DNA from: Phymatolithon calcareum
Taxonomy: Eukaryota; Rhodophyta; Florideophyceae; Hapalidiales
DNA: 64,000 nucleotides
Reading direction: 5' to 3'
Assembly (NCBI GenBank): GCA_977006965.1
Contig: OZ345375.1
Coordinates: forward strand, 1,178,001 to 1,242,000
In this document: one piece after another, positions 45,841 to 55,889 of the stretch
Position numbering within the stretch: position 1 is the stretch's first letter
Layout: every line of letters begins with the position of its first letter
Notes under the pieces: model-generated
What the model was told of the DNA's origin: nothing
The model's input: the letters and a program-made list of their open reading frames with translations, nothing else
The model's database searches: none
Program-made: the position numbers and the translations under genes

Positions 45841-47060
45841 TGTACGAGATCGAGAACAGCGGTGGAGCGAGAACTTCTGGACTTTGGAATTGGAGCACGA
45901 TGACCTTTGCCGGCAAGACAACCATTACATGGATGTGCGGACTGTGAGTTGGGAGCAATCTTTACACCTTTCACCACCCCATGGTTTACCATTCCGGTAA
46001 TTCCAGTGTGGTCAACATGCGCAAGTCGTTCATGCCAGAGCTGTAGGCTCGCGAAACAGGAAACTTCGTTAAGTTTAATTCCATCTGCAAGGTCTAGAGA
46101 GTAGAGACTTTTGCGTAGAGTACCTGTTGCGATCGTGTCATGATGAGCTTTAACATAGCAACGGCTGTTCTTGAACGTTATACCATATCCGTACTCATCC
46201 ATTTTTGAGACAGACAATAGAGAGTATCCGAAGTCGGGTATGTGCATAACGTCCTTGAGCTTTCGTTTTAACGATTTGCCGTTAACGTTAAGCGTAATGA
46301 TGACATCACCTTTTCCAGCGATTGTGGCCTGTGCTTTGGTTCCCATTTCGACGGTTGAAGACATTTTTGTGTATGAGCAGAAGATTGAACGATCGAACGT
46401 CATATGCGATGTACTACCAGAGACAATAATCCATGACTTTGACTTCTCGGAAATATCAGAATCGCGCACCTTGACCATCAGGCATACAAAGTCGGAATCG
46501 GACATAACTCGAACATGTTCAGATTCATCGGTCAGGAATGCAGCTGGTTTCGTTTGCTTTCCATTCCGATTTTTGTATCCTTCAGGAGCAAGGTGTGGAA
46601 ACTTGGTCCAACATTTCACACTTCTATGTCCAGATCGATGACAATGTTCACAGTAGTCACGAATTCGTTCTCCATCGCGTCTGGCAGTGAAAAGTGCAGC
46701 AGTCTCAGCTTTGACGGTTGATGCTTCGACACGCATTGACATGCGTTGTTCTTCCTAGAGTAGTCGACTCTTCACAAATTCAAGTGAGAATGATTCGTCT
46801 TCATTGCCGAGAGCATCAAGTGCACTTATCAAGCTGTCGTAGCGTTCAGGAAGTCCGTTCAATACAGCCATGGCCATTTCTTTATCGTCAATATCGACAC
46901 CCATTGACTTGAGGGTGGATGCGAGTTGGCGAATGCGGTTCGTATAGGGCAGTATTTTCTCGTCCTCGAGCATAGTGGCAGTGTAGAACTTGCGTCTAGG
47001 GGCCAGTTTGTTCAAAAGAGTGTGTCGTTCGAAGATATTGAGAATCGACGTCCACATCTC
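45841..47060 (-). pseudogene. A-10: gag-integrase fragment trapped between A-9 and A-11
   Basis: This 1220-bp minus fragment runs from gag (WTSILNIFERHTLL) to the start of integrase (LDLVH). It has the same length as 32189-33408 of A-8 and carries the same two rare defects: the TAG at the Gln185 codon (near 46757) and the DSG to VSG change (near 46432). The parts I compared base by base were identical. It has no ends of its own; an LTR abuts each side. Confidence 0.9.
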
Positions 47061-47505
47061 TGTTGTTGGAGGTTAAGGATGAGATGAGGTGAAGGAAAAA
47101 GTTTAGTTGGAGTGAATTGGTTGCGTAGAAGATGAGTTGTGAGTGAATGAGTTCCTTGGTTTATTCACTTGGCGGACCTCAGGTCAAGACTATATAGACC
47201 AGAGAACACAACCAGACTTGATCAAAACCCTAACTGACGACGGAGACACAATAACCCTAAACAAATTTGTCATACTATCATATGACACGTGTAACAGGAA
47301 AAAAATCAAGAATCATCTACTGAGTGAGGGGAGTATGATTATCATACTTTTATCATACTTTGACACGAGTCACTGCCAATCTTCTTGATTCAAAGTTCTG
47401 AGACACTTTGACATTCGACTTGACACGTGTACACGTGTACCGAGATCATACCTTGATATTGAAGTGTGTTTGCGACTAGAGCTCCAAGCAATCACACTTC
47501 CAACA
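47061..47505 (-). repeat. 3' LTR of A-11
   Basis: It is 445 bp, with aaacaaatttg, aacaggaaaa and gagacactttgac markers. One CACGTG is mutated (cacgagtc near 47366). Confidence 0.9.
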
Positions 47506-47526
47506 CTCCCCCTTGATCGAGGCACA

Positions 47527-50500
47527 CTACGACCTCCTCGCGCATATTCCCATGTCTTGTGCGAACTTGGCCGTCTTGACACGATCGAGTGGCTTGGTGA
47601 GTGCATCCGCAATCATCAACTCAGTACTACAATACTTGATTGATATCTTGCCCGTGGCAACCACATCACGAACATAGTGATATTGGATGTCTATGTGCTT
47701 GTTCCTCTGAGTGATAGCCGCGTTTCGCCCGGTCGCGATCGCACTTTGACTGTCAGTGTACAGAGTCATGGCAGATGGCTTCTCGAGACCTTGAACATCG
47801 GCAATGAGTCTTGACAACCAGACAGATTCCTTGGCGGCGGCACACGAAGCGATGTATTCCGCTTCGCATGTTGAAGTGGCGACGATGGTTTGCTTCTTTG
47901 AGCGCCAGCTTATGGCTCCCCCTGCAAGAAGGAACACATAGCCACTCGTGGACCGTCTTGTCTCAACACATCCCGCCCAATCCGCATCCGTGTAACCGAT
48001 TGGAACCAAACTCCCACTTCCACCGAACAAAATTCCGTGATCTCGAGTACCCGCAATGTATCGCAGAACACGCTTCACGCCCATCCAGTGACGTTTCAGA
48101 GGCTTTTCGCAGAACGAAGACATCTTTCCGACTGAGTCCGAGATGTCTGGGCGTGTACCAACCATCAAGTACATGAGACTTCCGATGGCTGGACGGTATG
48201 GAACTTGTTCATCGACGAGCTGGGTGATGTCGACTTCTTCGGTTCCGGTGTTCTTGTTGCTTGACTCCATAGGGGTTGGTGCTGGTTTCGAGTTCTCCAT
48301 CCCGAAACGTTCCAACACGGACTGAGCGTAGACCGACTGCGAGAGGTGAAGAGTTCGAAGTGTGCGATCTCGGCGAATTTCAAGTCCAAGACAAACACTA
48401 GCTTCTCCAAGGTCCTTCATCTCGAATCGCTTGTTCAGCTCCCCCTTGATCCACGAAATAGCAGAAGTATCGTTTCCGGCAATCAGCAAGTCATCCACAT
48501 ATAGCGCGATGATCATAATGCTGCTTGACTTATGCCGGACATAAAGACAAGGATCATTGGGACTACTTGAGAAGCCGAGCTCGTCGATGAGGAACTTGTC
48601 GATTTTGGCATGCCACTGTCGCGGTGCTTGCTTCAGGCCGTATAGTGCCTTCAAGAGCTTGCAAACAAGGTCAGGACGCTTGGGATCACGAAATCCAGAC
48701 GGAACCTCCATGTAGATGTCTTCGTCAAGGTCACCATGCAAGAAAGCCGTAACAACATCCATTTGGTATAGTTCCAAATCATGGACAGCAACGGTTGCAA
48801 GCAGGATACGAATCGAGGTGAACTTTACGACTGGGGCATACGTTTCACCGTAGTCCACCCCATGCACCTGTCGGAACCCTTTCGCAACAATGCGGACTTT
48901 AGGGCCTGTATCCTTGACCTTGAAGACATACTTGCACGGTAGAACGTTCATGCCAGGCTTGCGAGTGACCAACTTCCAAGTGTTGTTGCGGGTTAGTGAC
49001 GAGTGTTCATTCTCAATGCCCGAAGACCAGAACTCGACATTTTTAATTGAAGTCGCTTCCTTGAAGGTCTGAGGCACTTGATGAGAAGACAAACCGGTTT
49101 CAGATGCAAGGTTGACGGACTCGAAGGCCAGCATAGCAGTATGCGAGGGAGTGTTCCAGAAGTCAGTGGGTGGTTTTGAGACCCGAGCTGACCTACGCAG
49201 AATGGGTTTGGCGATCATCGGAGATGTTTCGTCAGAACCGGATGGAGATATAGGTTGTTCTCCACCATCTGCTTGCTCACCTTCGTCAATGTCCTTCTCG
49301 ATGCTCTTATCATCTACATCCAAAATGACCTTACCTTCAACCGTATCATCACTCAGTTTGATCTGAGGAGTTTCAAGTGATACATTGGTTTCGGTCTCAT
49401 CGAATCCGAATTCCGATTCATTGAACGTCACGTCCCTTGACACAATCACTTTCCGCAAGTCCGCATCCCACAGCTTATACCCTTTTGATGCCAACGAGTA
49501 TCCCAGCATAACCGCCTCACGAGTACGACTGTCGAGTTTCTTCACTTTCTTCTTCGGAATCACGTACCAACACTTGGCGCCAAATACGCGCAAGTGTCCC
49601 AAATCTGGAGGGGCACCCATCCATATGTGATGGGGGGTCGTGTTCGAAGGAAGTCCTCTTGACGTAACTCGGTTGCGCACATACACAGCAGTTGCCAACG
49701 CTTCAGCCCAGAACTTCTTCTCGATGCCCCTGTGATGGAGCATCGAGCGCACTAAGTTGAGAAGTGTGCGGTTCATGCGTTCAGCCACCCCATTTTGCTG
49801 TGGGGTGTAAGCGACTGTGAGCTGTTGATGGATGCCGTGTTCCGCAAGATATGCCTTGAACTCGTTTGAAAGGTACTCGCCTCCATTGTCTGTCCTAATT
49901 GCTTTGAGCTTTGGTGCTTTCGAGAAGTCCTGTATGTTCAAGTGCTTAAGCTTTCTACCTGTATGGGTTTCAGCGTACTTGTGAAACTTCCGAAAACACT
50001 CAAAGCTCTCCGATTTCTTTCGCATGGTGAATACCGTGGTCCACTTGGAGTGATCATCGATGAATGTGATGAAGTACTGTGATCCTCCAAGGGACGGAAT
50101 GTCGATAGGACCAAGAACGTCTGAATGTACGAGATCGAGAACAGCGGTGGAGCGAGAACTACTGGACTTTGGAATTGGAGCACGATGACCTTTGCCGGCA
50201 AGACAACCATTACATGGATGTGCGGACTGTGAGTTGGGAGCAATCTTTACACCTTTCACCACCCCATGGTTTACCATTCCGGTAATTCCAGTGTGGTCAA
50301 CATGCGCAAGTCGTTCATGCCAGAGCTGTAGGCTCGCGAAACAGGAAACTTGGTTAAGTTTATTTCCATCTGCAAGGTCTAGAGAGTAGAGACTTTTGCG
50401 TAGAGTACCTGTTGCGATCGTGTCATGATGAGCTTTAACATAGCAACGGCTGTTCTTGAACGTTATACCATATCCGTACTCATCCATTTTTGAGACAGAC

Positions 50501-51594
50501 AATAGAGAGTATCCGAAGTCGGGTATGTGCATAACGTCCTTGAGCTTTCGTTTTAACGATTTGCCGTTAACGTTAAGCGTAATGATGACATCACCTTTTC
50601 CAGCGATTGTGGCCTGTGCTTTGGTTCCCATTTCGACGGTTGAAGACATTTTTGTGTATGAGCAGAAGATTGAACGATCGAACGTCATATGCGATGTACT
50701 ACCAGAGTCAATAATCCATGACTTTGACTTCTCGGAAATATCAGAATCGCGCACCTTGACCATCAGGCATACAAAGTCGGAATCGGACATAACTCGAACA
50801 TGTTCCGATTCATCGGTCAGGAATGCAGCTGGTTTCGTTTGCTTTCCATTCCGATTTTTGTATCCTTCAGGAGCAAGGTGTGGAAACTTGGTCCAACATT
50901 TCACACTTCTATGTCCAGATCGATGACAATGTTCACAGTAGTCACGAATTCGTTCTCCATCGCGTCTGGCAGTGAAAAGTGCAGCAGTCTCAGCTTTGAC
51001 GGTTGATGCTTCGACACGCATTGACATGCGTTGTTCTTCCTGGAGTAGTCGACTCTTCACAAATTCAAGTGAGAATGATTCGTCTTCATTGCCGAGAGCA
51101 TCAAGTGCACTTATCAAGCTGTCGTAGCGTTCAGGAAGTCCGTTCAATACAGCCATGGCCATTTCTTTATCGTCAATATCGACACCCATTGACTTGAGGG
51201 TGGATGCGAGTTGGCGAATGCGGTTCGTATAGGGCAGTATTTTCTCGTCCTCGAGCATAGTGGCAGTGTAGAACTTGCGTCTAGGGGCCAGTTTGTTCAA
51301 AAGAGTGTGTCGTTCGAAGATATTGAGAATCGACGTCCACATCTCTTTGGCCGTTTCGACATCCTGCACATGCTCGAGATGTTCGTCTGAAAGCGAGAGA
51401 CCGATAATAGCCTTTGCTTTATTGTCATTACGACGCCAGAGCTTGAAATCTTCGGAATCTCGTGCCGGTGGATCGTCCTCTATGAACTCGTCGAGTTCGC
51501 GGAATGATAGTACTAGCTGAATTTTCTGTTTCCAAGCGTGGAAATTGGTCTCATTTAACTTTTCGACCTTCAGCGTTCCCTGGGAGTTGTCCAT
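47527..51594 (-). CDS. Copia gag-pol polyprotein, intact, 1355 residues (A-11)
   Basis: It has the same length and domain order as the A-9 product, with scattered substitutions (for example LAPRRKF for LAARRKF, and differences in the acidic linker). Zinc knuckle, DSG protease, DD35E integrase, YVDD RT and RNase H are all preserved, and the frame is open from ATG at 51594 to TAG at 47527. Gln185 and the protease Asp, lost in A-8, are normal here. It is a candidate source of proteins for defective copies. Confidence 0.92.
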   Translation of the reverse strand: MDNSQGTLKVEKLNETNFHAWKQKIQLVLSFRELDEFIEDDPPARDSEDFKLWRRNDNKAKAIIGLSLSDEHLEHVQDVETAKEMWTSILNIFERHTLLNKLAPRRKFYTATMLEDEKILPYTNRIRQLASTLKSMGVDIDDKEMAMAVLNGLPERYDSLISALDALGNEDESFSLEFVKSRLLQEEQRMSMRVEASTVKAETAALFTARRDGERIRDYCEHCHRSGHRSVKCWTKFPHLAPEGYKNRNGKQTKPAAFLTDESEHVRVMSDSDFVCLMVKVRDSDISEKSKSWIIDSGSTSHMTFDRSIFCSYTKMSSTVEMGTKAQATIAGKGDVIITLNVNGKSLKRKLKDVMHIPDFGYSLLSVSKMDEYGYGITFKNSRCYVKAHHDTIATGTLRKSLYSLDLADGNKLNQVSCFASLQLWHERLAHVDHTGITGMVNHGVVKGVKIAPNSQSAHPCNGCLAGKGHRAPIPKSSSSRSTAVLDLVHSDVLGPIDIPSLGGSQYFITFIDDHSKWTTVFTMRKKSESFECFRKFHKYAETHTGRKLKHLNIQDFSKAPKLKAIRTDNGGEYLSNEFKAYLAEHGIHQQLTVAYTPQQNGVAERMNRTLLNLVRSMLHHRGIEKKFWAEALATAVYVRNRVTSRGLPSNTTPHHIWMGAPPDLGHLRVFGAKCWYVIPKKKVKKLDSRTREAVMLGYSLASKGYKLWDADLRKVIVSRDVTFNESEFGFDETETNVSLETPQIKLSDDTVEGKVILDVDDKSIEKDIDEGEQADGGEQPISPSGSDETSPMIAKPILRRSARVSKPPTDFWNTPSHTAMLAFESVNLASETGLSSHQVPQTFKEATSIKNVEFWSSGIENEHSSLTRNNTWKLVTRKPGMNVLPCKYVFKVKDTGPKVRIVAKGFRQVHGVDYGETYAPVVKFTSIRILLATVAVHDLELYQMDVVTAFLHGDLDEDIYMEVPSGFRDPKRPDLVCKLLKALYGLKQAPRQWHAKIDKFLIDELGFSSSPNDPCLYVRHKSSSIMIIALYVDDLLIAGNDTSAISWIKGELNKRFEMKDLGEASVCLGLEIRRDRTLRTLHLSQSVYAQSVLERFGMENSKPAPTPMESSNKNTGTEEVDITQLVDEQVPYRPAIGSLMYLMVGTRPDISDSVGKMSSFCEKPLKRHWMGVKRVLRYIAGTRDHGILFGGSGSLVPIGYTDADWAGCVETRRSTSGYVFLLAGGAISWRSKKQTIVATSTCEAEYIASCAAAKESVWLSRLIADVQGLEKPSAMTLYTDSQSAIATGRNAAITQRNKHIDIQYHYVRDVVATGKISIKYCSTELMIADALTKPLDRVKTAKFAQDMGICARRS

Positions 51595-52104
51595 TTTTCG
51601 GAGCGGGGGTCTTCTATTCTTGTCGAAAATCCGTTTGGGGAGTCCACTGCGAGTCGACACAAGGTCAACTATCAAGGCAATCTATCCCTTATAAGAAATT
51701 CCTTCGAGTCGGAATGACCCGGACCTTGATCGGGGGATGGCTCGATGGCCGTTTACCTCTTGTGGCGTTTTGGTACACCTGAACCTGCAGTCGGCAACAC
51801 GCACTGCAAGACGTTTTGTGGTATCCTGAAACGGGCCTAGTAAGAATCAAAGATTTTTAACAAGGATACGCAACAGGAAAACCCTTGTGGTGTTTTGGTA
51901 CACCTGAACCTGCAGCCGGCAACGCGCACTGCAAGACGCTTAGTGATCCCCTGAAGCGGGCCGAGCAAGAATCAACGATTCTTGACAAGGATACGCAAGC
52001 AGAAAGATCAGTCAGAGACAGATCGGGGGCGAAGGAGAACCCCGGAGATGATGACGATGATGATGAAACGCGGTGGTTGAGGTGCGTTGACTGGGCCCAT
52101 AACC

Positions 52105-52546
52105 TGTTGTTGGAGGTTAAGGATGAGATGAGGTGAAGGAAAAAGTTTAGTTGGAGTGAATTGGTTGCGTAGAAGATGAGTTGTGAGTGAATGAGTTCCT
52201 TGGTTTATTCACTTGGCGGACCTCAGGTCAAGACTATATAGACCAGAGAACACAACCAGACTTGATCAAAACCCTAACTGACGACGGAGACACACTAACC
52301 CTAAAAAAATTTGTCATACTATCATATGACACGTGTAACATGAAAAATCAAGAATCATCTACTGAGTGAGGGGAGTATGATTATCATACTCTTATCATAC
52401 TTTGACACGTGTCACTGCCAATCTTCTTGATTCAAAGTTCTGAGACAATTGACATTCGACTTGACACGTGTACACGTGTACCGAGATCATACCTTGATAT
52501 TGAAGTGTGTTTGCGACTAGAGCTCCAAGCAATCACACTTCCAACA
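52105..52546 (-). repeat. 5' LTR of A-11
   Basis: It is 442 bp and carries gagacaattgac like the 40355 LTR, but aaaaaaatttg and aacatgaaaaatc like the 45398 LTR. It is followed by TATGG at 52547-52551. Confidence 0.9.
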
Positions 52547-52551
52547 TATGG

Positions 52552-52722
52552 CGGGTCGTGTTCGAAGGAAGTCCTCGTGACGTAACTCGATTTCGAAAAT
52601 ACACAGCAGTAGTAAGTGCTTCAGCCCAGAACTTCTTCTCGATGCCTCTCTGATGAAGCATCGAGCGCACCAAGTTGAGAAGTGTGCGGTTCATGCGTTC
52701 AGCCACCCCATTCTGTTGTGGA
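52552..52722 (-). pseudogene. A-6 pol: integrase core piece
   Basis: Minus codons include QNGVAERMNRTLLNLVRSML and TSRGLPSNT. It lies between the double A block and element C, bounded by TATGG on the left and GTATA (52723-52727) on the right. Confidence 0.85.
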
Positions 52723-52727
52723 GTATA

Positions 52728-53162
52728 TGTTGGAAGTGTATCTGCTTACTACTAAAGTCGCAGAGCACTTCATTATGAATGTGTGATCTCGGTACACGTG
52801 TCATCGATTTTGCAGAGATGTTTCGAAATGATGAGATACTAAGTTTGGCTAAGACACGTGTCAGAACATGATTGGAGTATGATAATCATACTCCCTGACT
52901 CAGTATCAAAAATAATGCATTTTGGTATATTACACGTGTCATACAATATGATAGTATTATGATAGATTTGTTTAGGGTTAATGGGCCTCCGTCGTCAACT
53001 AAGGGCCCATAATTTGATCTAGCATGTGGGAGCCACTTTTGATCTGATTTTGAGTTCTATATAGCCATGTTCCGAGACCCGGTTCGAGTAAAATCCAAGC
53101 AACAACTCGCAACCATCCAACTTCTCAACCTCAACCAACCTTCTCCATAACCTCCAACAACA
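52728..53162 (+). repeat. 5' LTR of C
   Basis: It runs TGTTGGAAGTGTATCTGC...cctccaacaaca, 435 bp. It has CACGTG motifs, gatagatttgtttagggtta, and a TATA box in gagttctatatagcc. Confidence 0.9.
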
Positions 53163-53178
53163 GGTTATGGGCCCAGTC
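53163..53178 (+). other. Primer-binding site of C
   Basis: GGTTATGGGCCCAGTC abuts the LTR. It is identical to the family A and B site. Confidence 0.85.
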
Positions 53179-53788
53179 AGCGCTTAGCAACCACCGCGCT
53201 TCATCATCTTCATCATCTCCCGGGCTCCTGCTTCACCCGCGATCATCATCATCATTTTCATCCGCCGTCATCTTCGTCTTCCGGTATCGTCTTCTTTCGC
53301 CGTCTTCTTCGTCTTCCGCTGGCCCCTTGGTTCGAGAAAGAGGGTTTACTCCTTTGTGGACATATCGCGCCCTGGTACCCTCGCCCCGGAAGAGCCTCTC
53401 ACATCGCAGCACTCAGGCTTTCACAGTCACAGACGCTCGGTTGGGGTTCTTTCGGGTCCTTGGATCAAGGTGTTTATCTCGACTCTGCTGCCCGGGCCAC
53501 TCTTCCAGGGTCCCCCGGTCAGCGCGCAGATAAGCAAGACAACTCTGTTGTTCTTGTAGTGGAAGATTACGTCTTCCAGTACGTGTTGCCGACTGCAGGT
53601 TCAGGTGTACCAAAACACTACAAGAGGTATACGGCTTCGCGCCATCCCCAGATCAAGGTCCGGGTCATATTGATTCGAAGCGACTTCTTATACGGGATAG
53701 ATTGCCTTGACAGCTGACCTTGTGTTGGCTCGCAGTGGACTCCCGGAACGGATTTCGGCAAGATTTTTCAAGATCTCCAACTGCCATC
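53179..53788 (+). other. Leader of C
   Basis: It begins with the cgcttagcaaccaccgcg and CAT-rich region shared with family A. It then has a unique C-rich middle with cttcgtcttcc repeats (53270-53325). A single copy of the gttgccgactgcaggttcag module is at 53584, so the A-type module is not duplicated here. Confidence 0.6.
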
Positions 53789-55246
53789 ATGGACAGTACG
53801 CAAGCATCGCTGAAGGTCGATAAACTCAATGAGACCAATTTCCACTCTTGGAAACATAAGATTCAGCTAGTTCTTTCATTCCGCGAACTTGATGAACACA
53901 TCGAAGACGATCCACCAGCACGGGACTCTGACGATTTCACTGTCTGGCGTCGAAGTGACAAAAAGGCAAAGGCCATTATCGGACTTTCTCTCTCGGACGA
54001 ACATCTCGAACATGTACGAGATGTGGAAACGGCAAAAGAAATGTGGTCTTCGATTCTCAACATCTTCGAACGACACACTCGTTTAAATAAATTGGCCGCT
54101 CGTCGAAAGTTCTACACTGCAACAATGCAAGAAGAGGAGAAAATATTGCCCTACACCAACCGTATTCGACAACTCGCGTCCACCCTCAAGTCAATGGGCG
54201 TCGATATTGACGATAAGGAAATGGCAATGGTTGTGCTCACGGTCTCCCGGAACGCTACGGCAGCCTGATCAGTGCATTAGATGCGCTCGGCAATGAAGAT
54301 GAGTCATTCTCTCTCGACTTTGTAAAAAGCAGACTCTTGCAAGAAGAGCAACGCATGTCAATGCGTATGGAAGCATCAACAGTTAAAGCCGAGACTGCTG
54401 CTCTATTCACTGCGAGACGCGATGGAGAACGAATTCGTGATTACTGCGACCATTGCCATCGACCCGGACATCACGCGCTGAAGTGCTGGAGAAAATTTCC
54501 GCACCTCGCTCCTGAAGGATACAAACGTCGAAATGCAAAGCCAGCCAAACCAGCTGCGTTTGTCACGGAAGAATCAGAGCCCATTCGTGTCATGTCTGAT
54601 TCCGACTTCGTATGCCTGATGGCCAACGTGCGCAATTCCAACATTCCTCAAAAATCTAAGTCCTGGATCATAGACTCTGGTAGCACATCGCACATGACTT
54701 TCGATCGTTCAATCTTTTGCTCTTATACTGAATTGTCTTCAACTGTCGAAATGGGAACTAGAGCAACAGCTACAATCGCTGGAAAAGGAGATGTTATCAT
54801 TACTCTCAATGTTGGTGGCAAAATGTCGAAATGCAAGCTGAGAGATGTGATGCATATTCCAGACTTTGGATACTCTCTTCTGTCAGTTTCCAAAATGGAT
54901 GAGCATGGGTACGGAATAATGTTCAAAAACAGTCGATGCTTTGTTAAGGCGCATGACGTAACTATTGCATCAGGTACACCAAAAATGGAATTTAGTGTCC
55001 CAGGGTCGTCACTGTAAGAATAATCATATCGTAAGTTGTACGAGGGGTCCTATAGGGGTTTTAATACTCCATGAGCTCTGAGAACGTTTCCAAATAAATA
55101 AAAATATCGCCCTACAAAATTAAAATTGTCTCTGAAACTTTCAATAGGCTCCTCCTCCAAAATACGTTAGATCTTACAGAAGCTGCAAGATTATCTACTT
55201 AGAAGCACTTTAGTTTATATACGAAACATAACTCCCATTGAAACAA

Positions 55247-55349
55247 GGTAGCCGAATGGACTCACATAAATTCCGGGAATCTGGATAGTCGGTTATCTGT
55301 GCGCAGTGATGTGTCATGAGGTCTCGGGTTCAATCTTCTAGGCAGGGGC
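55247..55349 (+). ncRNA. tRNA-like A-box/B-box segment in pogo upstream region
   Basis: ggtagccgaatgg at 55247 resembles an A box, and gggttcaatct at 55326 a B box. The spacing of about 75 bases fits a class II tRNA or SINE head. The T-stem does not pair well and no acceptor stem is clear, so a working tRNA is unlikely. It may be a tRNA-derived relic or chance. Confidence 0.2.
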
Positions 55350-55889
55350 GAAACAGACATTAATTTGTCTATACGCGAGATCCAAAGAGGGTTGTTCGGG
55401 AAATACTCAGTCACATTGTGTCAGCGCAGGTAAACGCCACTCATTGAAAATGTCGCCAGATGGATAGCTTACGTCTAAAACCTTCCTTTTTTTAACTTTT
55501 TCTTAATTTACACACAAAATGGCGCTAATGATAGAATTTGAAGATGCTGACTTCCTGAAAGCTGGCTATTAAGATAACGCGTCATGACAAAAAACGTTTC
55601 AGGAAACAGGCCCCGTTTACAGTAATGCTATTGACCAACGGCGCTGCTCTTCGAAGCACCAGAGTCAGCTCGGTGTGTTTAGAAATGATGGTGCAGAATC
55701 ATTGGATGATATGGCCTTTCATATACTCTCCATATAGAATGTATCAATATGCATTAGTTAAGCGTTGTTGCGCTTATGCATGAGTAAAGCATATAAGGAC
55801 TAAATCTCTTCCGAGAGTCGCAGATAGTCCCACTCAACCATTCCACCATACTCTCGATCTTGCAAAGCGCCGCTCGTTTGAGACCGAGA

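Larger units (their letters stand above)
47061..52546 (-). mobile_element. Copia family A element A-11 with intact gag-pol
   Basis: 3' LTR 47061-47505, polypurine tract 47506-47522, CDS 47527-51594, leader, primer site 52091-52104, 5' LTR 52105-52546. The flanks differ (ATCTC left, TATGG right). TATGG pairs with GATGG on the far left of A-9, so the outer borders of the pair fit one original insertion in A-6. Confidence 0.9.

Noticed and set aside
55247-55349. Functional tRNA gene
   Set aside because: A- and B-box-like motifs exist, but the T-stem and acceptor stem do not pair, so no functional tRNA is called.
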